Positions 49,270 through 59,237 of a DNA stretch of 64,000 nt are shown here, piece after piece. The notes below the pieces were generated by a model. It did not search any database. It worked only from the letters and a program-made list of their open reading frames with translations, and was not told the origin of the DNA. The translations under genes were made by a program, and so were the position numbers. The stretch covers positions 1-64,000 of the forward strand of contig JBEKVM010000034.1 in assembly GCA_049513975.1 (NCBI GenBank), read 5' to 3'. This DNA comes from JBEKOF01 sp049513975 (GTDB lineage: Bacteria; Verrucomicrobiota; Verrucomicrobiia; Limisphaerales; Palsa-1400). How positions within the stretch are numbered: position 1 is the first letter of the stretch; each line of letters begins with the position of its first letter.

Positions 49270-50667
49270 ATGCCTGTCACCAAAGAATCACATCGTATTC
49301 GGAAGCATGCAGGATCGTTGTCCAGTATGGCCTCGCTGGCGCTGCTCATATTGTTTCTGGCGTTGCCCAGTCTGGCACAGCGGTTGACGCTGACGCCGCA
49401 CGACAAAACCGGCATATACGACCTTGGCGAAAAGGCCGGCTGGACCGTCACCCTCGCCGGGGGCGCGCCCGCCCCTTCCGGCAACTACACTTACACCATC
49501 AAGAAAAACAATCAGGCAGAAATCAAATCCGGCGAGTTGGACCTCTCGACCGGTTCGGCCAACATTGATATTTCGCTCAATGAGCCGGCCCTGCTTTACG
49601 TGCAGGTCATGCCCCCTGCGGGCGGCGGCGCGGCGACCAATTCGGACGGCGCTCCGCCAAGCCGGGGCCGGGGCGGACGCGGCGGCATGGTCGTTGGCGC
49701 GGCCATCGCGCCTGCCAAGCTGCAACCCTCCACGCCGCCTCCGCCGGACTTTGATTCCTTTTGGGAAGCCAAGATCAAGATGCTCCAGGATATTCCTGAA
49801 AACGCGGTGCTCATCCCCGGCGAGAGCGGACGGACCAACGTCCAATACTTCACCATCACGATGGATCACATCCAGGGCGCCCATGTTCACGGCCAGTTGG
49901 CCAAACCCAGGAAGGAAGGCAAGTTTCCGGCGCTGCTCATTTTTCAATGGGCCAGTCCGCCCTATCCCCTGCAAAAGCCCTGGGTCACCGACCGCGCTGC
50001 CGAAGGCTGGCTCACGCTGAATATCGAGCCTCACGACGTCTTGCCCGACCAGCCGCCCGCTTATTATGCCGCGCTCCCGGACGAGCTTAAGAACTATCAG
50101 GCAATTGGCCGGGAGGATCGCGACCGATGTTACTTCCTCCAGATGTACCTGGCGGACTACCGCGCGGTGGATTATCTGGCCCGCCGCCCCGACTGGGACG
50201 GCAAGACCCTGGTGGTGATGGGTACCAGCATGGGTGGCCAGCAGAGCCTCTGCGTGGCCGGGCTTCATCCGAAAGTGACCCATGTCATTGTCAACGAGCC
50301 GTCCGGCTGCGACGCCAACGGCCCGCTCCACGGCCGCGCCTCGGGCTATCCCAACTGGCCCTCCGGCAATCCCAAAATCATGCAAACCGCGCCCTATTTT
50401 GACCCGGTGAACTTCGCCTCCCACATCAAAGCGCCGGCGCTGGTCTCCATGGGTTTCATAGATACCATCGCCCCGCCGGTCGGCATCTGGACAGCCTTCA
50501 ATCAAATCAAAGGACCCAAGGAAGCCGTCCCTATGTTGGATTCTCCGCACAACAATCTGGCCACCCCGGCCCAACAGCGCCCCTACACCACGCGTTCCGC
50601 CGAGTGGCTTGATATTCTGGTCAAGGGCGGCGAAATAAACCCCCACGCAAGCGCAGGCAACCCATGA
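49270..50667 (+). CDS. Secreted acetyl-xylan-esterase-like alpha/beta hydrolase (CE7-type)
   Basis: 465 residues. The hydrophobic start (ASLALLILFLALPSLAQ) is a signal peptide. Residues ~37-115 are an Ig-like beta domain, joined by a Gly/Arg linker (PPSRGRGGRGG) to the hydrolase (~155-455). The nucleophile is S320 in MGTSMGGQQS; candidate Asp in MGFIDTIAPP and His in LDSPHNNLA complete the triad. DFDSFWEAKIK is typical of AXE1/CE7 deacetylases, which release acetate from xylose units. It opens the xylan gene run; the next gene begins within or 41 bases after its end. Confidence 0.78.
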   Translation: MPVTKESHRIRKHAGSLSSMASLALLILFLALPSLAQRLTLTPHDKTGIYDLGEKAGWTVTLAGGAPAPSGNYTYTIKKNNQAEIKSGELDLSTGSANIDISLNEPALLYVQVMPPAGGGAATNSDGAPPSRGRGGRGGMVVGAAIAPAKLQPSTPPPPDFDSFWEAKIKMLQDIPENAVLIPGESGRTNVQYFTITMDHIQGAHVHGQLAKPRKEGKFPALLIFQWASPPYPLQKPWVTDRAAEGWLTLNIEPHDVLPDQPPAYYAALPDELKNYQAIGREDRDRCYFLQMYLADYRAVDYLARRPDWDGKTLVVMGTSMGGQQSLCVAGLHPKVTHVIVNEPSGCDANGPLHGRASGYPNWPSGNPKIMQTAPYFDPVNFASHIKAPALVSMGFIDTIAPPVGIWTAFNQIKGPKEAVPMLDSPHNNLATPAQQRPYTTRSAEWLDILVKGGEINPHASAGNP

Positions 50668-50708
50668 ACAAGCCAAAATCTATATATGAACTTCTAAAAG
50701 GAAATTTT

Positions 50709-53120
50709 ATGAGAAAGAACTCGAGATTAACACTTGTTGTTTGTGCCATGTCATGCTCCATCGCGGTATCTGTCGCGCAGGCGCAGACAAATTCCGCGGC
50801 CCCCGCGGGCGCTGCCCAAGGTGCTGCTGGAGGCGGAGGACGCGGCGGTTTTGGAGGTGGAGGACGCGGCGGAGCGCCCGCCCCGTGGATTGAGGCGGGA
50901 TATGACGACCATCAGAACATGATGAATCAACTCGGCATCAAGGCGCTTCGCCCTGGCAAGAGCGGCAATAACCAGACTGGCCCGGGCTTCGATGAAGCGA
51001 CCGCCAATAACTGGATGCCAACGATCCCCGATGCGCTTAAAATGATGGATGGGACGAAGGTCACCACGGCGGAGCAGTGGGCCATCCGGCGAGCCGAAAT
51101 CCTTGAGGACTTCGAGCGCGAGGTTTATGGCCGCATCCCGTCCCATGTGCCCAAGGTCACCTGGGAAGTTATCAGGACCGACGAGGGAAATGTCGGCGGT
51201 GTCCCGATTATCAGCAAGACGCTGGTCGGGCATGTGGACCATAGCGCATTCACTAACATCACCGTCAATATTCAAGCCAGCTTCTCCGTCCCGGCCAACG
51301 CACTGGAGCCGGTTCCAGTCCTGATTCAGTTCGGCGGCTTCGGCGGCTTTGGCGGCGGCAGAGGTGGTGAGGTTGGCAGAGGCGGCACGAATGGCGCTGG
51401 ACGCGCAAACGCGGCTCCCGGTCCTGGCCGCGGCGGTTTTGGTGGCGGCGGTTTCGGCGGCGGCATTCCCCAGCAGGCCCTTGGCAAGGGATGGGGTTAT
51501 GGCTCCATCAATCCCGGCAGCATTCAGGCAGACAACGGCGGCAATGCGCTGCGTCAGGGCATTATCGGTCTGGCCAACAAGGGCCAGCCGCGCAAGCCCG
51601 ATGACTGGGGCGCCCTGCGCGCCTGGGGGTGGGGTGTCAGCAGACTCATAGATTACTTTGAGGCCAATCCAGACTCGAAGGTGGATCCGAAAAAAGTGGG
51701 CATCGAAGGCGTATCGCGTTACGGCAAGGCGGCTCTCGTCACCGAGGCGTTTGACCCGCGCGTTGCCGTCGCGCTGGTAGGCTCTTCCGGCGAGGGTGGG
51801 GCCAAACTCCATCGCCACGATTACGGTGAAGCCGTTGAAAACCTGACCGGCTCCGGAGAATACCACTGGATGGCTGGCAACTTCCTCCAGTACGGCGCCT
51901 CGGATATCAATGGCAAGTCCATGAACGCCTCCGACCTGCCCGTTGATTCCCATGAACTCATCGCCCTGTGCGCCCCGCGCCCCTGCTTTATCAGCGATGG
52001 TTCGGAGTCCGGTGGTGATCCCAAGTGGATTGATCACCCCGGCACTTACCGCGCTGGCATTCTGGCCTCACCGGTCTATGCCTTGCTCGGCAAGAAAGGG
52101 TATGGAACCGATATTCAGGACTGGGTCCATGCACCCTTGCCGCCCGTGGGTTCGTTGGTGGGAGGCGATCTGGCCTTCCGCCAGCACGAAGGCGGCCACA
52201 CCGATGGGCCGAATATCCCGTTCTTTTTTCAATGGGTGGGCAGCTCCATCAAGGCGCCCCCGCTGCCAGTCAACGAAACGGCCACCAATCAAACACCTGT
52301 TGAACCTTACGACCCGACCGCAGTTGGCCCAGGCCGGCCTTCCGCCGCCGCAGATCAGCCCGCTCCCAGATCGGATGCCAATTCACAGCTCGCCCATGCG
52401 CAATTGCTTGAAAAAGCCAAAAAGGGTGGCATTGACATCTATTTCGTGGGGGACTCGATCACGCGCCGCTGGGGCGCCAGCGATGTCCAGTATAAGGACC
52501 TGCTGGCCAACTGGAACGCGAATTTTTTCGGATGGAATGCGGCGGACTTTGGCTGGGGGGGGGACCGCGTCGAAAACATTCTTTGGCGGTTGGAAAACGG
52601 GGAACTGGACGGTGTCAATCCAAAGATCATTGTGGTGCTGGCCGGAATCAACAATGTCGGGTCGCGTCCGGGAGACGACGCCAAGATCGCCGGCATCGCC
52701 GGCGGCCTTAAGGCGATCCTGGACGTCTGCCGCAAAAAGGCCCCCGACGCCACCATCATTATGACCGGCATTTTCCCGCGGAACGACAACATGGCCGTGG
52801 TGCCGGAGATCAACCGGATCAACGAAATCATCGCCCGGTTTGCCGATGGGAAAAAGGTCCGGTTTCTCAATGTCAACGAGAAGCTGGCCGACAATAACGG
52901 CAGGCTCTTTGATGGCATGATCAACCCGGGTGACAAGTTGCATCCCACTGTCCAAGGCTACCAAGTCTGGGCGGACGGCTTGAAGCCGATGTTTATTGCA
53001 TTGCTGGGACCTCCGGCCAACACCGACCACGCGCCGCCGCCGACCGGCGACCCCAGCGCCAGTGGCGGGCCTGGCACGACCTCCCAACTGCCTGCCGCCA
53101 ATTCTCCCGCAGGGCGCTGA
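50709..53120 (+). CDS. CE15 glucuronoyl esterase fused to an SGNH/GDSL esterase
   Basis: 803 residues from ATG 50709, which has AAAGGA just upstream and starts the signal peptide (LTLVVCAMSCSIAVSVAQAQ); an ATG at 50664 (ATGA overlap) is the alternative. Residues ~90-530 are CE15: WAIRRAEILEDFEREVYGRI, Gly-rich loops, nucleophile S336 in EGVSRYGKAAL, catalytic H497 in EGGHTDGPN. CE15 cuts the ester between glucuronate of xylan and lignin. Residues ~565-770 are an SGNH hydrolase with S583 (FVGDSITRRWG), FGWGGDR, LAGINN, and D742/H745 (DKLHPTVQGY). The second domain could remove acetyl groups. The fusion suggests concerted removal of lignin ester links and decorations. Confidence 0.9.
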   Translation: MRKNSRLTLVVCAMSCSIAVSVAQAQTNSAAPAGAAQGAAGGGGRGGFGGGGRGGAPAPWIEAGYDDHQNMMNQLGIKALRPGKSGNNQTGPGFDEATANNWMPTIPDALKMMDGTKVTTAEQWAIRRAEILEDFEREVYGRIPSHVPKVTWEVIRTDEGNVGGVPIISKTLVGHVDHSAFTNITVNIQASFSVPANALEPVPVLIQFGGFGGFGGGRGGEVGRGGTNGAGRANAAPGPGRGGFGGGGFGGGIPQQALGKGWGYGSINPGSIQADNGGNALRQGIIGLANKGQPRKPDDWGALRAWGWGVSRLIDYFEANPDSKVDPKKVGIEGVSRYGKAALVTEAFDPRVAVALVGSSGEGGAKLHRHDYGEAVENLTGSGEYHWMAGNFLQYGASDINGKSMNASDLPVDSHELIALCAPRPCFISDGSESGGDPKWIDHPGTYRAGILASPVYALLGKKGYGTDIQDWVHAPLPPVGSLVGGDLAFRQHEGGHTDGPNIPFFFQWVGSSIKAPPLPVNETATNQTPVEPYDPTAVGPGRPSAAADQPAPRSDANSQLAHAQLLEKAKKGGIDIYFVGDSITRRWGASDVQYKDLLANWNANFFGWNAADFGWGGDRVENILWRLENGELDGVNPKIIVVLAGINNVGSRPGDDAKIAGIAGGLKAILDVCRKKAPDATIIMTGIFPRNDNMAVVPEINRINEIIARFADGKKVRFLNVNEKLADNNGRLFDGMINPGDKLHPTVQGYQVWADGLKPMFIALLGPPANTDHAPPPTGDPSASGGPGTTSQLPAANSPAGR

Positions 53121-53135
53121 TGGCCTGACACGAAA

Positions 53136-56069
53136 ATGAAAACCCGCCTCAACCTCCTGTTGCTGGGACTGTGCGTTTGCTCCTGCACCTCCCCAAGGCC
53201 CGGCCCCCGCCCGGCGCCCTGCTGCGGCACAGTCAAGACTAAAGACAGTTTCGCCATCGTGCAGGACAATGCGGCCGCGCCGCTTTGGGTGGATGCCGGC
53301 GATTTTCCCGGCGTCCTGCGCGCGGCCAACGACCTGCGCCAGGATGTCGGGCGCGTGACCGGCCGGACGCCGTTGGTCAGCCGGGAAGAAAACGCCCCCG
53401 GGGCGAACGTCATCCTCATTGGGACCATCGGCAAAAATCCTGTAATTGACAGAATGATTCGGGAAAACAAGCTCGATGCCGCGGGCGTCGCCGGACAGTG
53501 GGAGTCGTTTCTCATTCAAGTCGTGTCCAAGCCGCGGCCTGGCGTGGCCCGCGCCTTGGTGATTGCCGGAAGCGACAAGCGGGGAACCATTTACGGCATT
53601 TACGATCTTTCCGGCCGGATCGGCGTCTCGCCGTGGTATTATTGGGCGGACGTGCCGGTGGAACCCAAATCGGCTCTCTTTGTCAAAACCGGCCCCTGCA
53701 AGCAGGGGCCGCCGTCTGTCAAATATCGCGGCCTTTTTTTGAATGACGAAAACCCCGACCTGACCCAGTGGGTGCGGGAGAAATACGGCACCGTGCCGGT
53801 GCCCGGCGGCGAAACCACCGCCAATTACGGGCGGGGATTCTACACCAATCTGTTTGAATTGATTCTGCGGCTCAAGGGCAACTTCCTTTGGCCTGCCATG
53901 TGGAACAACCGCTTCAACCAAGACGATCCGGAAAACGCCCAGCTGGCTGACGAATACGGCATCGTCATGGGCACCTCCCACCAGGAGCCGATGCTGCGGG
54001 CGCAAAAGGAGTGGGACTGGGGAACCAATTACGGAAGAATCCATGGCAACTGGAATTATTCCGTGGCCCGCCAGCAACCCGTCCTCCAGCAATTCTGGCG
54101 GGAAGGCGTCCGGCGCAACCGGAATTTCGAGAGCATCTTCACCCTGGGCCTGCGGGCCGAGAACGACAGCGGCGCGCCCATTGGCAAGGACCTGACCGGC
54201 GAAATCGTCAATGTGCAGCGCAAAATTCTCGCCGAAGAAGTGAATCCGGATGTGACCAAGGTGCCGCAGGCCTGGTGCCTCTACAAGGAGGTGCAGGGCT
54301 ATTACAACGAGGGGCTGCACCCGCCTGAGGATATTACGCTGCTCTGGGCGGAGGACAACTGGGGCAACGTCCGCCGCCTCCCCACCGCCGACGAACGCAA
54401 ACGCCCCGGCGGCGCGGGAATTTATTATCACTTTGATTACCACGGCGGGCCGCGCAGCTACCAGTGGATCAACACCAGTCCCATTTCGAAAATCTGGGAC
54501 CAGATGTCGCTGGCCAAACAGTATGGGGCGGACCGGATTTGGATCGTGAACGTCGGACACTTCAAAGGCTACGAGTTCCCCCTGGAATACTTCATGAGCC
54601 TGGCCTGGGACTCCAGCCGGTGGACCAACAACAACCTCAATGAGTTCACCCGGCTTTGGGCGGCCCGGCAATTTGGGCCGGCCTGCGCGGCGGAGATCGC
54701 CGACGTCCTGGCCAGGTACAGCAAGTACAATGGCCGGCGCAAACCCGAGTTGCTGGAGCCCGGCACCTACAGCCTGGAACACTACCAGGAGGCCGAGCGC
54801 GTCGTGGCGGATTTCCAGGCCATCTCAGACCAGGCGGAGAAAATTTACCACCAATTGCCGCGAGAAAAACAGGACGCCTTCTATGAGCTGGTGCTGTTTC
54901 CCGCCAAAGCCAGCGCGCAGTTGAATGAGATGTACCTCGCCGCGAACCAGAACGCGGTCTATGCGCGCCAGGGCCGCGCCAGCGCCAACGACAAGGCGGC
55001 CGAGTGCCGGGCGCTGTTCCAGTCGGAAACGAATTTGATGGCTGACTACAACCACACCTTTGCCGGCGGGAAATGGGATCACTTCATGGATCAGCCGTTT
55101 ATCGGTTACACCTCCTGGGCGGAACCGCGGCAGGGAAATAATCTGGGGGCCATCCGGCTCAAGGAACTTCCCGTGCCGGACGCCGCGGAGATGGGCCTGG
55201 CGCTGGAAGGGGGCGGCGACGCCCTGCCCCGCTTCGACGCTTTTAACCAACAGCGCCATTACCTGGAGGTGTTCAACAAGGGAAAAACGCCGTTTGCGTT
55301 CACGGCGGCGGCCAGCGATTCCTGGATCACCCTGAGCGAAACCCAGGGGACGATTGGGAAGGACAAACGGCTGTGGCTCGGGGTGGATTGGGGCAAGGCC
55401 CCCAAGGGGACCGCCGCCGGCACGGTGCGCCTGGCCGGCGTCAACACCAATTTCACCGTGAAAGTGGAGGCGTCCAACCCCGTGGAGGTCGCGCGTGATT
55501 CCTTGCGGGGCTTTGTGGAAGGCGAAGGCGTCGTTGCCATCGAACCGGAACACTGCACAAAAATGATTGACTCCGGGGCGTGCCGCTGGATCAAGATCGA
55601 GGATTACGGGCGCACCTTGTCCGGAATGAGGGCAACAGGGCCGGTGGATGCCCCGGCCGCCACGCCCGGCAAGGATTCCCCCTGCCTGGAATACCGGATG
55701 TACCTGTTCAGCACGGGCGAGGCGGAAGTCACCACCATCACCGGCCCAACCTTGAATTTCGTTCCCGGGCGCGACCTTCGTTTCGCCGTTTCCTTCGACG
55801 ACGCCCCGCCGCAAACCGTCACCCTGGTCCCCAAAAATTACAGCGCGCAGAACGGCAACCGCGACTGGGAGGCCTCGGTGCAGGACAGCGCGCGTGTGGT
55901 CAAGACGAAATTCACGCTGGCCCGGCCCGGCTATCATACGCTGAAGCTGTGGATGATTGATCCGGGCGTTGTTGTGCAGAAACTCGTGGTGGACCTGGGC
56001 GGCTTGAAACCGAGTTATCTCGGACCTCCGGAGAGTTACCGCCGCGGTCAAAATGCGCCCAGATCATGA
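53136..56069 (+). CDS. GH115 xylan alpha-1,2-glucuronidase
   Basis: 977 residues, probable lipoprotein (LLLLGLCVCSC). The family order is visible: an N-terminal domain (FPGVLRAANDLRQDVGRVTG; DKRGTIYGIYDLSGRIGVSP), then the catalytic barrel with KYRGLFLNDENPDL, LRLKGNFLWPAMWNN, GTSHQEPMLRAQKEW, LLWAEDNWGNVRRLP, YYHFDYHGGPRSYQW, and RIWIVNVGHFKGYEFPLEYF. A C-terminal beta-sandwich (~750-960) follows. GH115 enzymes remove glucuronic or 4-O-methylglucuronic acid from internal xylose units of polymeric xylan. It starts 15 bases after the CE15-SGNH gene. Confidence 0.92.
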   Translation: MKTRLNLLLLGLCVCSCTSPRPGPRPAPCCGTVKTKDSFAIVQDNAAAPLWVDAGDFPGVLRAANDLRQDVGRVTGRTPLVSREENAPGANVILIGTIGKNPVIDRMIRENKLDAAGVAGQWESFLIQVVSKPRPGVARALVIAGSDKRGTIYGIYDLSGRIGVSPWYYWADVPVEPKSALFVKTGPCKQGPPSVKYRGLFLNDENPDLTQWVREKYGTVPVPGGETTANYGRGFYTNLFELILRLKGNFLWPAMWNNRFNQDDPENAQLADEYGIVMGTSHQEPMLRAQKEWDWGTNYGRIHGNWNYSVARQQPVLQQFWREGVRRNRNFESIFTLGLRAENDSGAPIGKDLTGEIVNVQRKILAEEVNPDVTKVPQAWCLYKEVQGYYNEGLHPPEDITLLWAEDNWGNVRRLPTADERKRPGGAGIYYHFDYHGGPRSYQWINTSPISKIWDQMSLAKQYGADRIWIVNVGHFKGYEFPLEYFMSLAWDSSRWTNNNLNEFTRLWAARQFGPACAAEIADVLARYSKYNGRRKPELLEPGTYSLEHYQEAERVVADFQAISDQAEKIYHQLPREKQDAFYELVLFPAKASAQLNEMYLAANQNAVYARQGRASANDKAAECRALFQSETNLMADYNHTFAGGKWDHFMDQPFIGYTSWAEPRQGNNLGAIRLKELPVPDAAEMGLALEGGGDALPRFDAFNQQRHYLEVFNKGKTPFAFTAAASDSWITLSETQGTIGKDKRLWLGVDWGKAPKGTAAGTVRLAGVNTNFTVKVEASNPVEVARDSLRGFVEGEGVVAIEPEHCTKMIDSGACRWIKIEDYGRTLSGMRATGPVDAPAATPGKDSPCLEYRMYLFSTGEAEVTTITGPTLNFVPGRDLRFAVSFDDAPPQTVTLVPKNYSAQNGNRDWEASVQDSARVVKTKFTLARPGYHTLKLWMIDPGVVVQKLVVDLGGLKPSYLGPPESYRRGQNAPRS

Positions 56070-57370
56070 TTCCACTTCGCGACAATAGACTGGCAAAGAT
56101 TCGGACACCGCTCTGGAACGGGGCGGGTTTAATGCTGATTTTGTTTTTGGCTGGCTGCAGCAGCCCGGCCCGCCCAAAGAGCGGGGCCGACGGCGGCGGT
56201 GCTTACGCGACGGGACGCTACCGCAACCTTTTTGTCGAGACGGGCCATCCGGCCGGGGAAGTGAGACGGAAAGTGGAGGCGGCTTTTGCCCAGTTGTTCC
56301 ATGGCAATCCAACCAACCAGGCGGTCTATTTCCAAGCCGGCCGCAATTCCAACGGGCCGCTCGCCTGCATCACGGATATCAAACACCACGACGTCCGCAC
56401 CGAAGGACTCTCTTACGGCATGATCATTGCCGCGGAATTGGACAAAAAGGCCGAGTTCGATGCGCTCTGGAATTGGTCGCTCACCTACCTGTACAACCAG
56501 GAGACCAATCACTTCTCCTGGGGATTTTTCTCGTGGCAGGCGAGGACGAACGGGGCGCGCCTGAGCGAATATGTGGCTCCGGACGGCGAGGAATACTATG
56601 TGATGGCCCTTTATTTTGCCGCCGGACGATGGGGCAGCGGCTGGGGCATTTACAACTACCGCGCCCAAGCCGACGCCTTGCTGTCCCGCATGCTCCACCG
56701 CGCCGTCATCACCGGCCCCTCCGCGCGGGGGGGCCGGGTCACCGCCGGACCGCTGTTTGATGCGGAGCACAAAATGGTGCTTTTCTCGCCCAGTTCCGAA
56801 CGCAATCGTTTCACCGATCCGTCGTATCATTTGCCCGCCTTTTACGAGCTTTGGTCCCGCTGGGGTCCGGCTCAAGACCGCCCGTTCTGGGCGGCGGCGG
56901 CGGCGGCCAGCCGTGATTTTTTTCAGAGCACGGTCAATCCCGTCACCGCGCTTAACCCCAATTACGCGAACTTCGACGGCACGCCCGCCGGTCGCGCCGC
57001 CAACTTTTCTTACGACGCCTTCCGCACCGCCGGCAACTGGTCGGTGGATTGGTCCTGGTGGGGAAAGGATGTCCGGGAACGGGACCTCAGCGACCGCCTG
57101 CAGGCCTTTTTTGAATCCAAAGGAATGGCGGACTATGGCTGTCAGTTCACCCTGGATGGCCGGCAACTCGAAGAGCGCCACGCCCAGGGTCTGGTCGCGG
57201 TCAACGCTGTCGCCAGCCTCGCCGCCACTCAACCCCGCGCCAAAGAATTCGTCGAAGCCTTGTGGAACACGCCGGTCCCGGACGGACTGGAGCGCTATTA
57301 CGAAGGCTTGCTCTATCTGATGGCCCTGGTGCATTGCAGCGGCGAGTTCCGCATCTGGCCGCCACGATGA
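56066..57370 (+). CDS. GH8 family enzyme, probably reducing-end xylose-releasing exo-oligoxylanase
   Basis: 434 residues; the ATG overlaps the GH115 stop as ATGA. The start carries a lipobox (LMLILFLAGCSS). GH8 marks: VRTEGLSYGMIIAAEL with the catalytic acid E113, LYNQETNHFSWGFFSWQ, DGEEYYVMALYFAAGRWG, and SYDAFRTAGNWSVDWSWW. Length and motif pattern fit Rex enzymes (EC 3.2.1.156), which trim xylose from the reducing end of xylo-oligosaccharides, rather than endoglucanases. As a lipoprotein it would process oligomers made by the GH30 and GH10 enzymes. Confidence 0.85.
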   Translation: MIPLRDNRLAKIRTPLWNGAGLMLILFLAGCSSPARPKSGADGGGAYATGRYRNLFVETGHPAGEVRRKVEAAFAQLFHGNPTNQAVYFQAGRNSNGPLACITDIKHHDVRTEGLSYGMIIAAELDKKAEFDALWNWSLTYLYNQETNHFSWGFFSWQARTNGARLSEYVAPDGEEYYVMALYFAAGRWGSGWGIYNYRAQADALLSRMLHRAVITGPSARGGRVTAGPLFDAEHKMVLFSPSSERNRFTDPSYHLPAFYELWSRWGPAQDRPFWAAAAAASRDFFQSTVNPVTALNPNYANFDGTPAGRAANFSYDAFRTAGNWSVDWSWWGKDVRERDLSDRLQAFFESKGMADYGCQFTLDGRQLEERHAQGLVAVNAVASLAATQPRAKEFVEALWNTPVPDGLERYYEGLLYLMALVHCSGEFRIWPPR

Positions 57371-58947
57371 TGGCGCGACGATTCCTGCAACCCGGGACAA
57401 GCATGCAAATTCCAAGACATAGCTTCCAGGCGGTTTCCGCCTTGTCAATTATAACCGGTCTGGCCGCGGCCGGCTCCCTGCCCGCCCAAGTGACGCCAAT
57501 CGCAAACAACCCGCCGGCGCCGGCATCAAACGCGGTCACAACGGCCGCCGCGCCGCTTCCCGGGCGTGGCGGCGGCCGCCGCGGTTTTGCCGGCGGCAAT
57601 CAGACAGCGGACCGCCAGCATATGTTCGAGGTTCTGCACATCACCCTGCCGGCCAACCTCCCGCCCGACGCGGAGGACCCGAACCGCCCGCCCAACACCA
57701 AACCAATTCCCGGCTCGGTCAACTGGGATGACGGTGTCCGCGGCCACACCGTCGTCAGATCGGAGTGGGGAACCTGGGCGAATTACGACCTGAGCAAGGC
57801 GGATCCGTATCCGCTCCCTGACCCGTTGAAGTTGAACGACGGTCAGATGGTCAAGGATGAAGCCACTTGGTGGCAGAAGCGCCGTCTGGAAATTTTGCGC
57901 GATTTCCACACCGAGATCTACGGCAACATTCCTGAAAGCACACCCAAAGTGACGTGGACCGTGGCAGGCATCACGACCAACGCCGACGCCAAAACCATCA
58001 CCAAGAAAGTAGTCGGGCATGTTGACAATTCTTCCTGCACCAACATCACCGTCAATATCGGCCTCACCGTGACGACGCCGAGCGAGGCGGCCGGACCCGT
58101 GCCGGTGATCTTTCGTTTCGGAGGCGGAGGATTTGGCGGCGGGGGTTTCGCGGGCGGTGGCGGCGGTGGCGGCGCCAACGATCCGACTCGGCAAATTCTC
58201 CAACGCGGCTGGGGTTATGGCTTCTATGACAATAATAGTGTTCAGCCGGGTGGCGGCGCCGGCCTGCGAAGCGGAATCATCGGGTTGATGAACAAAGGAG
58301 AATTCAGAAAGCCCGATGATTGGGGCGCGCTCATGGCTTGGGCCTGGGGCTTTGACCGCTGTTTGGATTATATGGAGACTGACCGGAACGTGGACGCCAG
58401 GAAAGTGGGGCTGGCGGGCCATTCGTTCCTGGGCAAGGCGACGATTGTGGCCATGGCCTTTGACCAGAGGCTCGCCATCGCCTACCCGAGTTGCGCGGGC
58501 GAATCCGGCACCAAGCTTCACCGCCATATTCTCGGCGAATCGGTGGAAAACACCTGCAGTCAGGGTGAATACTATGAAATGGCGGGCAATTTCCTGAAAT
58601 ACGCCGGGCATTGTGACCAGGTGCCGGTGGACTCCCACGAGCTTATCGCCCTCTGCGCGCCGCGACCGGTATTTGTGACCGGCGGCACGGAAGATCTCTG
58701 GTCGGACCCGGTCGGAGAATTCAAAGCCTGCGTTGCAGCAGGACCCGTCTATCGCCTCCTCGGCAAGCGCGACCTCGGCACCACCGAGATGCCCGCTCCC
58801 GATATTGCTCTGCTTGACGGTGACGTCGCCTTCCGCGAGCACACGGGCGGCCATACCGATGCTCCCGACTGGCCGGCCTTCCTCAAGTTCGCCGACAAAT
58901 ATTTCACGGGTTCCAGTGCGGCCAAGCAAGGGGCTGTGCCAAAATAA
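57367..58947 (+). CDS. Second CE15-like esterase, atypical nucleophile motif
   Basis: 526 residues from ATG 57367 (ATGA overlap with the GH8 gene); ATG 57403 would also give a good signal peptide (SALSIITGLAAAGSLPAQ). The body parallels the CE15 half of the gene at 50709: WWQKRRLEILRDFHTEIYGN, KKVVGHVDNSSCTNITVNIG, RKPDDWGALMAWAWGFDRCL, LPVFVTGG-type region, and EHTGGHTDAPDWP with the catalytic His. The nucleophile loop reads GLAGHSFLGKAT with S353; the CE15 consensus GxSRxGK has an Arg after the Ser that helps form the oxyanion hole, replaced by Phe here. It may act on a different ester or be impaired. Confidence 0.82.
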   Translation: MMARRFLQPGTSMQIPRHSFQAVSALSIITGLAAAGSLPAQVTPIANNPPAPASNAVTTAAAPLPGRGGGRRGFAGGNQTADRQHMFEVLHITLPANLPPDAEDPNRPPNTKPIPGSVNWDDGVRGHTVVRSEWGTWANYDLSKADPYPLPDPLKLNDGQMVKDEATWWQKRRLEILRDFHTEIYGNIPESTPKVTWTVAGITTNADAKTITKKVVGHVDNSSCTNITVNIGLTVTTPSEAAGPVPVIFRFGGGGFGGGGFAGGGGGGGANDPTRQILQRGWGYGFYDNNSVQPGGGAGLRSGIIGLMNKGEFRKPDDWGALMAWAWGFDRCLDYMETDRNVDARKVGLAGHSFLGKATIVAMAFDQRLAIAYPSCAGESGTKLHRHILGESVENTCSQGEYYEMAGNFLKYAGHCDQVPVDSHELIALCAPRPVFVTGGTEDLWSDPVGEFKACVAAGPVYRLLGKRDLGTTEMPAPDIALLDGDVAFREHTGGHTDAPDWPAFLKFADKYFTGSSAAKQGAVPK

Positions 58948-59237
58948 GTTCCGCTTTGCTGGCGGCCTTTGGAACAAGGGCGCTTCTGAAGATTGAGAAT
59001 TGGTCATTGGCAATTGAAAACCACCGGCCCAACGGCTCAATTACCAAAGGATAATTTTTCAATCCATGCCGCATTACTCCAGAGGCCAATTTGAGAACAA
59101 TTTTTGCTCGCTTGTTTTCGCCCGCCGCTTGCCGTAGAAAAGGCCTGCGCAAACACCGCCGTGACCGTCCCGGCAGGAAGATTCTGTTGCAGGTTTTAAC
59201 CGCCTGTCGGGGGCGCGAACGGGATGCGCCAGCCACG

